Of a stretch of 64,000 nucleotides of DNA, positions 50,054 to 58,821 are shown one piece after another (the stretch's first letter is position 1; each line of letters begins with the position of its first letter). The notes under the pieces were generated by a model. The model did not search any database. It was not told the origin of the DNA and worked only from the letters and a program-made list of their open reading frames with translations. Location: assembly GCA_021713295.1 (NCBI GenBank), contig JAKJJU010000001.1, positions 1 to 64,000 on the forward strand, written 5' to 3'. This stretch comes from Thiotrichales bacterium 19S3-11 (GTDB taxonomy: Bacteria; Pseudomonadota; Gammaproteobacteria; Francisellales; Francisellaceae). A program made the translations under genes and the position numbers.

Positions 50054-50779
50054 ATGACAAAAACACAAGTACTTGTTGTTGATGATGACCAATCAATCGG
50101 AGAGCTATTATCTGAATTTTTAGAAAAATTTCACTATCAGGTTACATTGGCTAAAGACGGCATCACCATGAAAAGACTCGTTAAAGAGAAATTATTTGAT
50201 ATTATTCTTTTAGATATCATGCTGCCACATATCAATGGTTTTGAACTATGTCAGTATTTAAGAAAACAATACGATATTCCCATCATCATCATCAGTGCCC
50301 TAGATGATGACAGCGATCGTATTCTAGGCTTAGAAGTTGGTGCCGATGACTACTTGCCCAAACCGTTTAATACCCGCGAACTACTTGCACGGATTAAAGC
50401 ATTACTAAGAAGAAGTAGTGGCCAGTTAATTCAAAGTAAAAAACAAGGCCATATGATTGAATTTGATCAATGGCGCTTAGACCAACATCGTCATGTTTTA
50501 ATTAATAAAAAGGACATTGTTATTTCATTAAGCAGTAAAGAATATCGTCTATTAGATATTTTTTTGACACACCCAAAGCATATTCTTTCTCGTAATCAAA
50601 TCATGGAAAAACTCTATGGACGTGATTTTGACCCCACAGATAGAAGTGTCGATGTTTTAATTGGGCGCCTACGCAAAAAAATTGAAACCGATTATAAAAA
50701 TCCACAACTGTTAAAAACAATCCGCGGTGAAGGTTACCAATTAGTAACCCAACCTAAATTATTAAGCCCTTCGGAATAA
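50054..50779 (+). CDS. OmpR-family response regulator
   Basis: A 241-residue regulator. The acidic pair is at residues 10-12 (VVDDDQS), the phosphoacceptor Asp54 in ILLDIMLPHINGFE, Lys in YLPKPFNTRELLARIKALLR. The winged-helix domain contains LSSKEYRLLDIFLTHPKHIL and DRSVDVLIGRLRKKIE. It resembles OmpR/CpxR-like regulators, without enough to name one. The kinase gene follows after 4 bases. The divergent periplasmic protein is its likely target. Confidence 0.9.
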   Translation: MTKTQVLVVDDDQSIGELLSEFLEKFHYQVTLAKDGITMKRLVKEKLFDIILLDIMLPHINGFELCQYLRKQYDIPIIIISALDDDSDRILGLEVGADDYLPKPFNTRELLARIKALLRRSSGQLIQSKKQGHMIEFDQWRLDQHRHVLINKKDIVISLSSKEYRLLDIFLTHPKHILSRNQIMEKLYGRDFDPTDRSVDVLIGRLRKKIETDYKNPQLLKTIRGEGYQLVTQPKLLSPSE

Positions 50780-50783
50780 TTAT

Positions 50784-52019
50784 ATGAAAACATCACTTGC
50801 CAAAAGTACTTACTTGATCTTAATCACAGGCTTATTATTTATTGGCATTTTATTGAGTTTAATTGGATTTCAATTGAAAGAATTATCCGGTGATAGTATT
50901 TACGGACGCCTTGCTCAAATGAATATCTTGCAAATATTAAATGATACTAAGCAAAGTGTTAGTCAACTGAAAAGTCGCTTAGAAAGCATCCCTGGTATTG
51001 AAGTCAAAATCCATACCCTCAGAAATACCACACCTGAGAGAAAAAATATTCCCATACTGTATACCGGCAATATCAAACCACCATTTCACTGGGATAAACC
51101 GGTTCTGTTGAAACATAAAAATCAAATGCTTCTCATTAAATTTTCGCCTTTTAATCGTATCACTTTATTAACCATTATTTATATCGTTGTGATGATTCTT
51201 CTGATTTTATTAATGCCTTTATTATGCTTCTGGGCAGTCCGACGATTGGAAAAAATCAATCTCCTTGCTATCGACGCCCTAGCGCAATTATCAAAAAATA
51301 TATACAGTCAAATCATTCTACCTATTGAACACAGTGATGCGCAGAAGTTATATAGTTATATCCAAACCATCCAAGCTATTCTTCAGCAAGCACTACAAAA
51401 AAGAACGCACATGCTCGCTGCAATTTCACATGATTTGAAAACCCCGATCACACGCATTAAACTGCGTGCTGAACTATTGGATGATCCTAATAAAAAATCT
51501 GCCCTGTTAGCGGATATAGAACAGCTAGAGACAATGATTGCTTCGATCTTAGCATTTTCAAAAAACTTTATTGAAGAAGAAAGCTCAACTGATTTTGATC
51601 TATCCGAGTTAATTAACTCCATTATTAATGATTTATTAGATATTGGTTATCAGATACAGGCAGAAATACAAGAAAACGTTATTTATCACGGTCGCATGAT
51701 GGCGATTAAACGAGCCGTTAGTAATCTAATTGATAACGCACTTAAATACGCGAAAGACGAGGTTAAAGTTTCTTTAACTCAAACTGCCAATAGCATTATT
51801 TGCAAAATAGCAGATAAAGGCAAAGGTATTCCAAATGATGATTATGAAAAAGTTTTCGAGCCCTTCTATCGAATCGATCAAAGTAGAAATCAAAACATTC
51901 CAGGTTCTGGCCTTGGTCTGAGTATTACCAAAGAGATTATAGAAGGCCATGGTGGCAACATTAAATTATTACCCAACAAGCCTTCTGGTGTCATTGCTTT
52001 AATCCAATTACCACGTTAG
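50784..52019 (+). CDS. Sensor histidine kinase
   Basis: A 411-residue membrane kinase. TM1 lies at about 9-29, a roughly 95-residue periplasmic sensor at 30-125, and TM2 at about 126-150, followed by a HAMP-like linker (AVRRLEKINLLAIDALAQLS). The phosphoacceptor is His216 in LAAISHDLKTPITRIKLR; the ATPase domain has NLIDNALKYAK, ADKGKGIP, FEPFYRID and GSGLGLSITKEI. Arrangement and EnvZ-like order fit an OmpR-class partner. The stimulus is unknown; the adjoining PepSY-like protein may interact with the sensor domain. Confidence 0.9.
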   Translation: MKTSLAKSTYLILITGLLFIGILLSLIGFQLKELSGDSIYGRLAQMNILQILNDTKQSVSQLKSRLESIPGIEVKIHTLRNTTPERKNIPILYTGNIKPPFHWDKPVLLKHKNQMLLIKFSPFNRITLLTIIYIVVMILLILLMPLLCFWAVRRLEKINLLAIDALAQLSKNIYSQIILPIEHSDAQKLYSYIQTIQAILQQALQKRTHMLAAISHDLKTPITRIKLRAELLDDPNKKSALLADIEQLETMIASILAFSKNFIEEESSTDFDLSELINSIINDLLDIGYQIQAEIQENVIYHGRMMAIKRAVSNLIDNALKYAKDEVKVSLTQTANSIICKIADKGKGIPNDDYEKVFEPFYRIDQSRNQNIPGSGLGLSITKEIIEGHGGNIKLLPNKPSGVIALIQLPR

Positions 52020-52031
52020 TAGTAGCGTCGA

Positions 52032-52988
52032 TTATAGCAATGCATCCTGATGTTTTCTAATCCAATCTTTTGTTTGTTGAGGAATGGCTTCATGATGGTA
52101 GATCATCTGAAAAAATTCTAACTTTAACTGCATTTCATCACCATACATTTCCCTTAAAGCTAAGGTAAACGCCTCAATAATATCGCTATCTGGTTTTTGA
52201 CCAATCTCCATTAAAATCTGACGATTACGCTTCTGCCAATATGCCCCCATTGCCGTATCTAACCATTGAACCATCTCTGGCGTTAAACCGTAATTTTCTT
52301 TCGGTTGATTTGCGCCTGTTTTAAAACCTTTTTCCCATATTGCATGTTTTAATGCTGCATATTTTTTACCATATAGATTATAAATAGCACCATGAACCTT
52401 CTCTGCAATCTTAATAGCAATCTCGCTAGTAGGTGCTTGTGCCATATTATCTTTTATTTCCTGACAAATTCCTTGCCAGCGTTTTTTAAATGCTTTTTCT
52501 GTATTTGGCCGTTTTTTGGTTAATTCGCTTTCAAATTCTGCATAAACTTTTAATTCATGCTCATTAAGAACCTTACCTGCCCAAGTTTTTTGTAAATGCT
52601 CTGTCATACGATATACCTCGATTAATGCTGTTGTACTTTTCCAATCGATTAACTGATCATCAACACACTCAGAGATCACTTTCTCTAAAGTTACCATCGT
52701 ATTATTTAAAGACCTTTTTTTATCTTCTAAAAATTTTAGCTGTATTAAAAGATGAGATTTTAAACTCATTTTTTGAGCTAATAGTTCTTTAATTTGAGTT
52801 AATTTAAACCCAAATGATTTCAATGCGATGATCTGTTGCATACGATTTAAATCTGCTTGAGAATACAAACGATAACCATTGGCACTTCTAAGTGACGGTT
52901 TCAATAAGTCAATATCATCGTAATGATGTAATGTTCTTACTGATGTTCCTGTCAGTTTAGCAAATGCTTTTATATACCACTTTGTCAT
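52032..52988 (-). CDS. MerR-family regulator with long TipAS-like C-terminal domain
   Basis: A 318-residue protein. The N-terminal MerR winged helix is clear: KLTGTSVRTLHHYDDIDLLK, then NGYRLYSQADLNRMQQI. A dimerisation helix follows to about residue 115. The C-terminal 200 residues include a repeated helical region (LTPEMVQWLDTAMGAYWQKR, REMYGDEMQLKLEFF) like the TipAS antibiotic-recognition domain. ATG at 52988 lies 8 bases from GGAGG; ATG at 52991 is also possible. It ends 12 bases from the convergent kinase gene. The ligand is unknown. Confidence 0.85.
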   Translation of the reverse strand: MTKWYIKAFAKLTGTSVRTLHHYDDIDLLKPSLRSANGYRLYSQADLNRMQQIIALKSFGFKLTQIKELLAQKMSLKSHLLIQLKFLEDKKRSLNNTMVTLEKVISECVDDQLIDWKSTTALIEVYRMTEHLQKTWAGKVLNEHELKVYAEFESELTKKRPNTEKAFKKRWQGICQEIKDNMAQAPTSEIAIKIAEKVHGAIYNLYGKKYAALKHAIWEKGFKTGANQPKENYGLTPEMVQWLDTAMGAYWQKRNRQILMEIGQKPDSDIIEAFTLALREMYGDEMQLKLEFFQMIYHHEAIPQQTKDWIRKHQDALL

Positions 52989-53089
52989 CATTTATACCTC
53001 CTTAGCAAAATCAAGCTTAAATAATGACGTAACGTTAGAGTCAACTAAAATTTTAGCTTTTTTTAAGATTTTTAAATAAAAAAGTTAGC

Positions 53090-53872
53090 TTATTGAAATG
53101 TTGGATAATCATCTGGTTTAAATTGATTTACATTGACTATAAAATTATCATCACGCATGGGTATCACTGCATGATCGTAATTAAATGTATTCAACAGGTG
53201 ACGCATAGTCGTATTATCATGCGCTGCATCACCATGAATTTCCTGCCAACTAACAATCGTTGGCGTAACAAACCTAGCATATGGATTTTCAGCAATTTCA
53301 CCTGTTTTGGCAAAACGCATCGCATGGGTTAATGCACCATCTTTGTGATAAACAACCATGATATGACCATCGGTTGTTGGAATTTCGCTAATTACTCGTG
53401 TGATAAGTTTACCATGAGCACTATAACTGCCATGGGTCACCTTGTCATTTTTTGTCCATACTGCTGCATACTCCCAATCATGGCGATGGCCAGCACCTAC
53501 ATAATTAACAATTTGATCTTTTTTAAAATATAGCGCAAAAAAATGGGCACAATAGGTAACGGAATCTTCGCGCTTACAAACATAGCGATGTAAGGTATTT
53601 GAATAATCAAGAAAATGATTTAAACGGCAATCTTCTCCTAGCGCCTCTCCAAAGCTTGGATATATTCCACTATTTTGTTGGCCTTGTTGACTAATTCCTG
53701 CGCTAGGTAGACAGCCATCACCATCAAAGTCAAATACTGGCGCAATTGATTTAATCTCAGTACCGATTTGACTATCAATGGCTTCATCAAGTTTAACAAA
53801 ATTATCCGATGCATATAAAGGATGAGTGAATATAGCCATAACCAAACTGCAGCTAACCCTTAATTTTATCAT
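53090..53872 (-). CDS. Exported NPP1-domain (Nep1-like) protein
   Basis: A 260-residue protein with signal peptide cleaved after PLYA (about residue 21). The family signature GHRHDWEYAAVW occupies residues 128-139; in characterised NLPs the GHRHDWE His, Asp and Glu side chains coordinate the metal needed for membrane damage, and all are present here. Other family blocks (APVFDFDGDGCLPSAGIS near 44-61 and WQEIHGDAAHDNTTMRHLL-like WQEIHGDAAHDN) are also visible, with a Cys81-Cys99-type pair. NLPs bind sphingolipids of plants; bacterial homologues may have other targets. Single gene between the MerR regulator and ettA. Confidence 0.88.
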   Translation of the reverse strand: MIKLRVSCSLVMAIFTHPLYASDNFVKLDEAIDSQIGTEIKSIAPVFDFDGDGCLPSAGISQQGQQNSGIYPSFGEALGEDCRLNHFLDYSNTLHRYVCKREDSVTYCAHFFALYFKKDQIVNYVGAGHRHDWEYAAVWTKNDKVTHGSYSAHGKLITRVISEIPTTDGHIMVVYHKDGALTHAMRFAKTGEIAENPYARFVTPTIVSWQEIHGDAAHDNTTMRHLLNTFNYDHAVIPMRDDNFIVNVNQFKPDDYPTFQ

Positions 53873-53977
53873 CTTAATCGTCCCTTATTTTATCTTTTAA
53901 ATTAACTTATTCTTGTATCTTTCTAAAAAAAAAGCAAAAATAAAGCAAATTTTCTAGTTAACAACAAGGCAACTACT

Positions 53978-55654
53978 ATGTCAGAGAAGTATATTTTTTC
54001 CATGCATCGTGTCAGCAAACTTGCTGGCCCAAATAAATATATCTTAAAAGATATTTCACTTTCTTTTTTTGATGGGGCAAAAATTGGAGTACTTGGCTTA
54101 AATGGTTCCGGTAAATCAACTTTGTTAAAAATTATGGCCGGCTTAGATACTGAAATCGAAGGCGATGCTTCCCCCAGAAAAGGCGTCACTATTGGTTATT
54201 TGGCACAAGAACCTCAACTTGACCCTTCTAAAGATGTTAAAGGTAATGTTGAAGAAGGCTTAAAAGAACTGAAACAAATGCTAACGGAATTTGATGAGTT
54301 ATCAATGAAGTTCTGTGAGCCTTTAACTGAAGATGAAATGAATAAATTACTAACAAAACAAGGCGAATTACAAAATAAAATTGATGCCGCTGGCGCTTGG
54401 GAGCTTGAACGCAAATTAGAAGTCGCCGCAGAAGCGCTTCGTCTACCACCATGGGATAGTGATGTCACTAAACTTTCAGGAGGTGAAATCCGTCGTGTTG
54501 CTTTATGTAAATTATTATTATCTTCACCTGATATCCTACTTTTAGATGAACCAACAAACCACTTAGATGCTGAAAGTGTCGCTTGGCTTGAGCGCTTTCT
54601 GCATGACTATAAAGGTACGGTTGTCGCTGTTACGCATGATCGCTACTTCTTGGATAATGCAGCCCAATGGATTCTAGAGTTAGACCGTGGCGAAGGGATT
54701 CCATTTAAAGGGAACTATTCCAGCTGGCTTGAACAAAAAGAAAAACGTATTCAACAAGAAAAACGCCAACAAGCAGCCTATGAACGTACACTCAAACATG
54801 AATTAGAATGGGTTAGACAAAACCCCAAAGGACGCCAAAGTAAATCGAAAGCAAGAATCGCGCGCTTTGAAGAACTTAACTCAAGAGAATTCCAAACGCG
54901 TAATGAGACCAATGAACTGTATATCCCACCTGGAGCACGCCTTGGTAACCGCGTAATTGCTATTGAACGTTTATCTAAAAGCTTTCAAGATAGAGTATTA
55001 ATCAATGGCCTAGATATGAGTGTACCAGCTGGTGCAATTGTTGGGATTATTGGCGCAAATGGCGCCGGTAAAACAACCTTTTTTAATATGATCTCTGGCA
55101 CCGAAACACCTGATAATGGCAATATTTCAATAGGTGAAACTGTCTCGCTTGCCTATGTGAATCAATTTAGAGATAGCCTTGATGATGAAAAAACAGTCTG
55201 GGAAGCTATCTCTGATGGACTCGATATTATTAATGTTGGGCGTTATGAAACACCTTCACGCCAATACGTTGGTCGCTTTAATTTTAGAGGCGCTGATCAA
55301 CAAAAACGTGTTAAAGATTTATCAGGTGGTGAAAGAAACCGACTGCATTTAGCCAAACTTTTAAAAGCCGGCGGTAATGTTTTACTCCTTGATGAACCAA
55401 CAAATGACTTAGATGTTGAAACACTTAGAGCACTTGAAGAAGCTATCTTAAATTTTCCAGGTGTTGTCATGGTAATTTCGCATGATCGCTGGTTCTTAGA
55501 TCGAATTGCCAGTCATATTTTAGCGTTTGAAGGTGACTCTAATGTGACTTGGTTTGAGGGTAACTACCAAGCCTACATTGAAGATAAGAAAAAGCGTCTA
55601 GGCGATGATGCTGTTAATCCACACCGTATTAAATATAAGAAATTACACGCCTAA
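53978..55654 (+). CDS. ettA: Energy-dependent translational throttle protein EttA
   Basis: A 558-residue ABC-F protein. First ABC: Walker A GLNGSGKST, signature SGGEIRR, LLLDEPTNHLDAES; the EttA arm inserted in domain 1 and the linker with RQNPKGRQSKSKARIARFEE follow; second ABC: Walker A GANGAGKTT, signature SGGERNR, LLLDEPTNDLD. The C-terminal KYKKLHA fits EttA. It regulates the ribosome's entry into elongation according to ATP/ADP. A terminator follows. Confidence 0.97.
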   Translation: MSEKYIFSMHRVSKLAGPNKYILKDISLSFFDGAKIGVLGLNGSGKSTLLKIMAGLDTEIEGDASPRKGVTIGYLAQEPQLDPSKDVKGNVEEGLKELKQMLTEFDELSMKFCEPLTEDEMNKLLTKQGELQNKIDAAGAWELERKLEVAAEALRLPPWDSDVTKLSGGEIRRVALCKLLLSSPDILLLDEPTNHLDAESVAWLERFLHDYKGTVVAVTHDRYFLDNAAQWILELDRGEGIPFKGNYSSWLEQKEKRIQQEKRQQAAYERTLKHELEWVRQNPKGRQSKSKARIARFEELNSREFQTRNETNELYIPPGARLGNRVIAIERLSKSFQDRVLINGLDMSVPAGAIVGIIGANGAGKTTFFNMISGTETPDNGNISIGETVSLAYVNQFRDSLDDEKTVWEAISDGLDIINVGRYETPSRQYVGRFNFRGADQQKRVKDLSGGERNRLHLAKLLKAGGNVLLLDEPTNDLDVETLRALEEAILNFPGVVMVISHDRWFLDRIASHILAFEGDSNVTWFEGNYQAYIEDKKKRLGDDAVNPHRIKYKKLHA

Positions 55655-55680
55655 GCACCTTAAAATTAACTATTTTCTTT

Positions 55681-55716
55681 TTGCAAATACCTAAGTAAGC
55701 AATTTGCAAATTTTTT
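55681..55716 (+). terminator. Terminator of ettA
   Basis: TTGCAAAT at 55681-55688 and ATTTGCAA at 55702-55709 form an 8-base stem with a 13-base loop, followed by A and six T. It lies 26 bases after the ettA stop. The A+T-rich stem is weak, and the symmetry would also suit an operator for the regulator gene that follows. Confidence 0.6.
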
Positions 55717-55767
55717 ATAAATAACGTTATAATATCTCTGTTTTAATTGATAAACGGTAATCCCATT

Positions 55768-56343
55768 ATGTCAAATTATGAAAATGCTGGTGCGCGCTTA
55801 AGAAAAGCTCGTATTGCAGCGGGTTATAAAACAGCAAAAGCATTTTGTCTGACTAATGATATTCCGACATCAACCTATTCACTGCATGAAACCAATAAAC
55901 GTTGCTTAAAACCACAATTAGCTGAGAAGTATGCCAAACTCTTAGGTATTAATGTTGCTTGGCTTTTAACTGGCCTTGGTTCGTGTTGCCCACCATCGGA
56001 TGAACAAGCAACTCAAAAAGTTTTATCGACAGAAGAATTAAAAGCACAACTGGCTAAAAACCAGGCAAATCAATTTAATACAATCATTGAAAAAAATTTC
56101 ACCATTCATAGTGGTGAGGTTAATTTATTATTATTTAGCAAACTGATCATTAAAATCGTTAAAATGCTTAATGAGACTCAGCAATATTGGGATTTATACA
56201 GCATTACACAACAAGCAACTGAATTATATCAAGATATTATTGAATCAAGCGATTTGGCTGAAGAACAACTTAACATGGTTAATTTCGCTATTAAGAACTT
56301 AAAACGCAACACAAATCGTATAAAAAAGAAGCATGATCAATAA
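55768..56343 (+). CDS. XRE-type helix-turn-helix regulator
   Basis: A 191-residue protein. Residues 5-70 resemble a lambda-repressor-type domain: GARLRKARIAAGYKTAKAFC, then PQLAEKYAKLLGINVAWLLTG. The rest (80-191) is helical with no recognised domain, and lacks the Ser-Lys protease of LexA/CI-type repressors. ATG at 55768 is preferred to TTG at 55747, as its N-terminus matches the HTH domain and TTG has no ribosome binding site. It begins an accessory stretch between ettA and deoC and may control it. Confidence 0.75.
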   Translation: MSNYENAGARLRKARIAAGYKTAKAFCLTNDIPTSTYSLHETNKRCLKPQLAEKYAKLLGINVAWLLTGLGSCCPPSDEQATQKVLSTEELKAQLAKNQANQFNTIIEKNFTIHSGEVNLLLFSKLIIKIVKMLNETQQYWDLYSITQQATELYQDIIESSDLAEEQLNMVNFAIKNLKRNTNRIKKKHDQ

Positions 56344-56455
56344 ATGCTCACTTAATTTATTTCAATATAACTTATTGATTAAAAAATAAATTGTTCAAAT
56401 ATTGCATGATTTATATTTCACAAAAGACAATTACTTTCAAACAAGTGTTAATCCC

Positions 56456-56484
56456 TTGAAAAAAATGCGTTAAAATTATATAAC
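56456..56484 (+). promoter_or_regulatory. Promoter of the ankyrin gene pair
   Basis: TTGAAA (56456-56461), a 17-base spacer and TATAAC (56479-56484), 42 bases before the ankyrin gene start. Both hexamers are close to consensus. Confidence 0.6.
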
Positions 56485-56526
56485 AGGCGCTTTGACAAGA
56501 AGAAAACGATTAACTAGGGGTTAACC

Positions 56527-57222
56527 ATGTCAGATGATAATGAAGAAATATATGATTATCTTAATACTGATAACCAAGATCAAGATCCAAATTATCTGTT
56601 GTTAAAAGCAACGGAACAGAATGATATTGATCGATTAACTCAATTGATTAGCCAAGGTGTTAGCCCTAATTTCACGTTTGTTAAATACAATGCTAAAGAA
56701 ACAACGCCATTAACTGAAGCAATCGCCCGTGGTCATGAAGAGATGATTCAACTTATCATTACAACTGACCCAAAAACGATTGATGCATCATCATTATATA
56801 CAGCCTTAACCGCAAAAGATGGTAACTTTAACCGTCAAACGGTACAACTATTATTATCTTGTGGTGCGACAATCAGCATCGAATTAATTGACAAGGTTAA
56901 AGATATTGAGTGCCTTCAATATAGTGCAATCCATGCAATTAATACTAACCGTATCGACCATCTAAAGCGTCTTCTTGATGCTGGAGTTAGTCTTGACTTT
57001 CAAATCACTGACTACCTTGATTTGATGACCAGTCCGCTTGATCGAACGATTTCATTAAACAAACCCAAAATTGCGCACTTTTTACTGAAAGAAGCAAAGG
57101 TTAATCCAAATCAACCGATTAACGGCTTCAGTCCATTACTACAAGCAATAGACCATAAAAAATTTGAACTTGTATCTGTTTTACTAAAATTTGGAGCGAT
57201 ATTTTATGAGCACGCCGGATAA
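56527..57222 (+). CDS. Ankyrin-repeat protein
   Basis: A 231-residue cytosolic-looking protein with about six ankyrin-type helices-loop units, for example LLKATEQNDIDRLTQLISQG, TPLTEAIARGHEEMIQLIIT, AIHAINTNRIDHLKRLLDAG and SPLLQAIDHKKFELVSVLLK. A 20-residue acidic N-terminus (MSDDNEEIYDYLNTDNQDQD) precedes them and there is no signal peptide. Ankyrin proteins of host-associated bacteria are often secreted effectors, but no secretion signal can be recognised. The following gene starts 17 bases before this one ends. Confidence 0.85.
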   Translation: MSDDNEEIYDYLNTDNQDQDPNYLLLKATEQNDIDRLTQLISQGVSPNFTFVKYNAKETTPLTEAIARGHEEMIQLIITTDPKTIDASSLYTALTAKDGNFNRQTVQLLLSCGATISIELIDKVKDIECLQYSAIHAINTNRIDHLKRLLDAGVSLDFQITDYLDLMTSPLDRTISLNKPKIAHFLLKEAKVNPNQPINGFSPLLQAIDHKKFELVSVLLKFGAIFYEHAG

Positions 57223-57538
57223 TGAACTATTTAAAGAACGATCAGAGTTAGAGATTGTTGAAAAGCAATTTGGTGCTAAGGGTATTGGCTATTTATATCT
57301 TGCAGCTGAAAAAGAAAATAATACTAATCTAATTCAACAGTTAAATGAGTATGGCTATAATCGCGAACTTTGTGTAACTGCTTATGGGCTTAAAGAAACA
57401 AATTCTAAACTACCTGAGATTGTAAATCAAAGCCAAATTAAAGATAATATTGCTAAAGATGCACCTAGTTTCTTTGGACCAGATGCCCTTAGCATGCCAA
57501 GCCTGGATAAAGGTAATAATGGTCCAGAACATGGCTAG
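57206..57538 (+). CDS. Small protein with an ankyrin-like helical unit, overlapping the ankyrin gene
   Basis: A 110-residue protein starting MSTPDNELFKERSELEIVEK. ATG at 57206 lies 10 bases after GGAG and inside the last codons of the ankyrin gene, so translation is coupled. Residues about 28-55 (YLYLAAEKENNTNLIQQLNE) resemble one more ankyrin unit in the other frame. It could be a separate partner or the tail of the ankyrin protein detached by a frameshift; the good ribosome binding site favours a real start. The C-terminus (PDALSMPSLDKGNNGPEHG) is polar and probably disordered. Confidence 0.65.
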   Translation: MSTPDNELFKERSELEIVEKQFGAKGIGYLYLAAEKENNTNLIQQLNEYGYNRELCVTAYGLKETNSKLPEIVNQSQIKDNIAKDAPSFFGPDALSMPSLDKGNNGPEHG

Positions 57539-57580
57539 CTTACGTTAACATGTAAAAATGCTTACTTTTAATCATCAACT

Positions 57581-57620
57581 CATTATAAGGCGCAATGAAT
57601 TGACGCCTCTACATAATAAC
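57581..57620 (+). repeat. Inverted-repeat element, copy 1 (after the ankyrin pair)
   Basis: ATTATAAGGCG ... CGCCTCTACATAATA contains arms AGGCG (57588-57592) and CGCCT (57604-57608). The flanks and the TCTACA-x-AATA ending are shared with the element at 58784-58820. No T-run follows, so it is not a standard terminator. Confidence 0.5.
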
Positions 57621-57811
57621 CTATTTAAAATTACTTTATATATTTCAAAACACATAAAACTATTTATATAAAATTCATAATGATATTTTTATTTTATTTA
57701 TTATTTGTTTCAAATTTAATCTATTTATTTTTAAGAACCCTACCGCACAGCAAAATAATCAGACATAATGTAAGCTGACAATTTACTGATATATTTATGG
57801 GAGGTTGCACT

Positions 57812-58747
57812 ATGAAAGTAAAAGTTATTGAGACTACTGCAAAAAGAGATTTAGCTGTTATTCAGGGTAATTCTGGTCATAATTATTATTTCTATAAATC
57901 AACTGGTGTTAACTCTGGACAAGCTACTAGTTGGCTTCCTTGGATGGGATATTTTGTTGATAAACCAATGCTTCATATGCTTAAACCTGAAGCTGATGGT
58001 AAAGTTAATGAAGTAATTGATGCATATAATCTACAACAAACAAATTCTGGTTTACGCATTAGTCAAAAAGATATTGCTTTTAACCGTTTAGGCAATATAG
58101 AATCATTGGTTATTTCAGCCTCTATTGGTGGTGGTATGTGGAATGATGAGAAGTTTAAAGCATTTTCAGATTATTTATTCGAAAAATTTCCAAAATATCG
58201 TGTTGTGGTAGAGTTTGAGCATGACAGGTCAAATGATATTGATCTAGTAGATGCCAAAGCACTTTCACAAGAAATGGAGACCTATTGTAATACTATCGCA
58301 CCCGTTAATAGGCATACAACCTCTTTACCAACGATTACACAATTAGAAAGTTTATTTGATCAAAAGTCATATGCAAAAACAATGACAATATTAGAACCCT
58401 TCTCACATACTAAACAGGCCATGAATGACAAAGAAAAACTTTTGTATATCCTGCATGGGGAAATGAAAAAAATAGACTTAATTGACAGAAATACAATGCA
58501 ACAACAATTAAAATTACTTGAAAGAATTGCAAGTCATAAGCGTCATTTTTTCAGAAGTACAGGTACTAGAGCTGATACTTATCTTGCAATGGAAAGTGAC
58601 TTAAACCTCATTAGAAGCTATCTTGATATTAACAATCAAGCTAGTATCCAAGCTAATGTTAGAAGTGGCACTCCTGAGTATTTGAGCTATCAAACTTATC
58701 ATCAACAACACCAAAAGCAATTAGCTAATATTGGTGTAAAAAACTAA
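57812..58747 (+). CDS. Protein of unknown function
   Basis: A 311-residue soluble protein with no signal peptide, membrane helix or recognised domain. ATG at 57812 follows GGGAGG by 8 bases; the in-frame ATG at 57797 overlaps that site and is rejected. The N-terminal 150 residues look alpha/beta (VKVIETTAKRDLAVIQGNSG, LVISASIGGGMW, YRVVVEFEHDRSNDIDLVD); the C-terminal half is helical and polar (EKLLYILHGEMKKIDLIDR). Its place beside ankyrin genes and between two related repeat elements suggests an accessory, possibly effector-like gene, which is inference. Confidence 0.75.
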   Translation: MKVKVIETTAKRDLAVIQGNSGHNYYFYKSTGVNSGQATSWLPWMGYFVDKPMLHMLKPEADGKVNEVIDAYNLQQTNSGLRISQKDIAFNRLGNIESLVISASIGGGMWNDEKFKAFSDYLFEKFPKYRVVVEFEHDRSNDIDLVDAKALSQEMETYCNTIAPVNRHTTSLPTITQLESLFDQKSYAKTMTILEPFSHTKQAMNDKEKLLYILHGEMKKIDLIDRNTMQQQLKLLERIASHKRHFFRSTGTRADTYLAMESDLNLIRSYLDINNQASIQANVRSGTPEYLSYQTYHQQHQKQLANIGVKN

Positions 58748-58783
58748 ATTAACCTTATCATAACATCAACTTTTTAATCAACC

Positions 58784-58820
58784 ATTAAGGGGCGGTGAGT
58801 CTCCGCCCTCTACAAAATAG
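58784..58820 (+). repeat. Inverted-repeat element, copy 2 (after the unknown gene)
   Basis: ATTAAGGGGCGG-TGAGTCT-CCGCCCTCTACAAAATA: arms GGGCGG (58790-58795) and CCGCCC (58803-58808) are a perfect 6-base pair, extendable by a wobble pair. The context matches copy 1. It sits between the unknown gene and the convergent deoC. Confidence 0.55.
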
Positions 58821-58821
58821 T

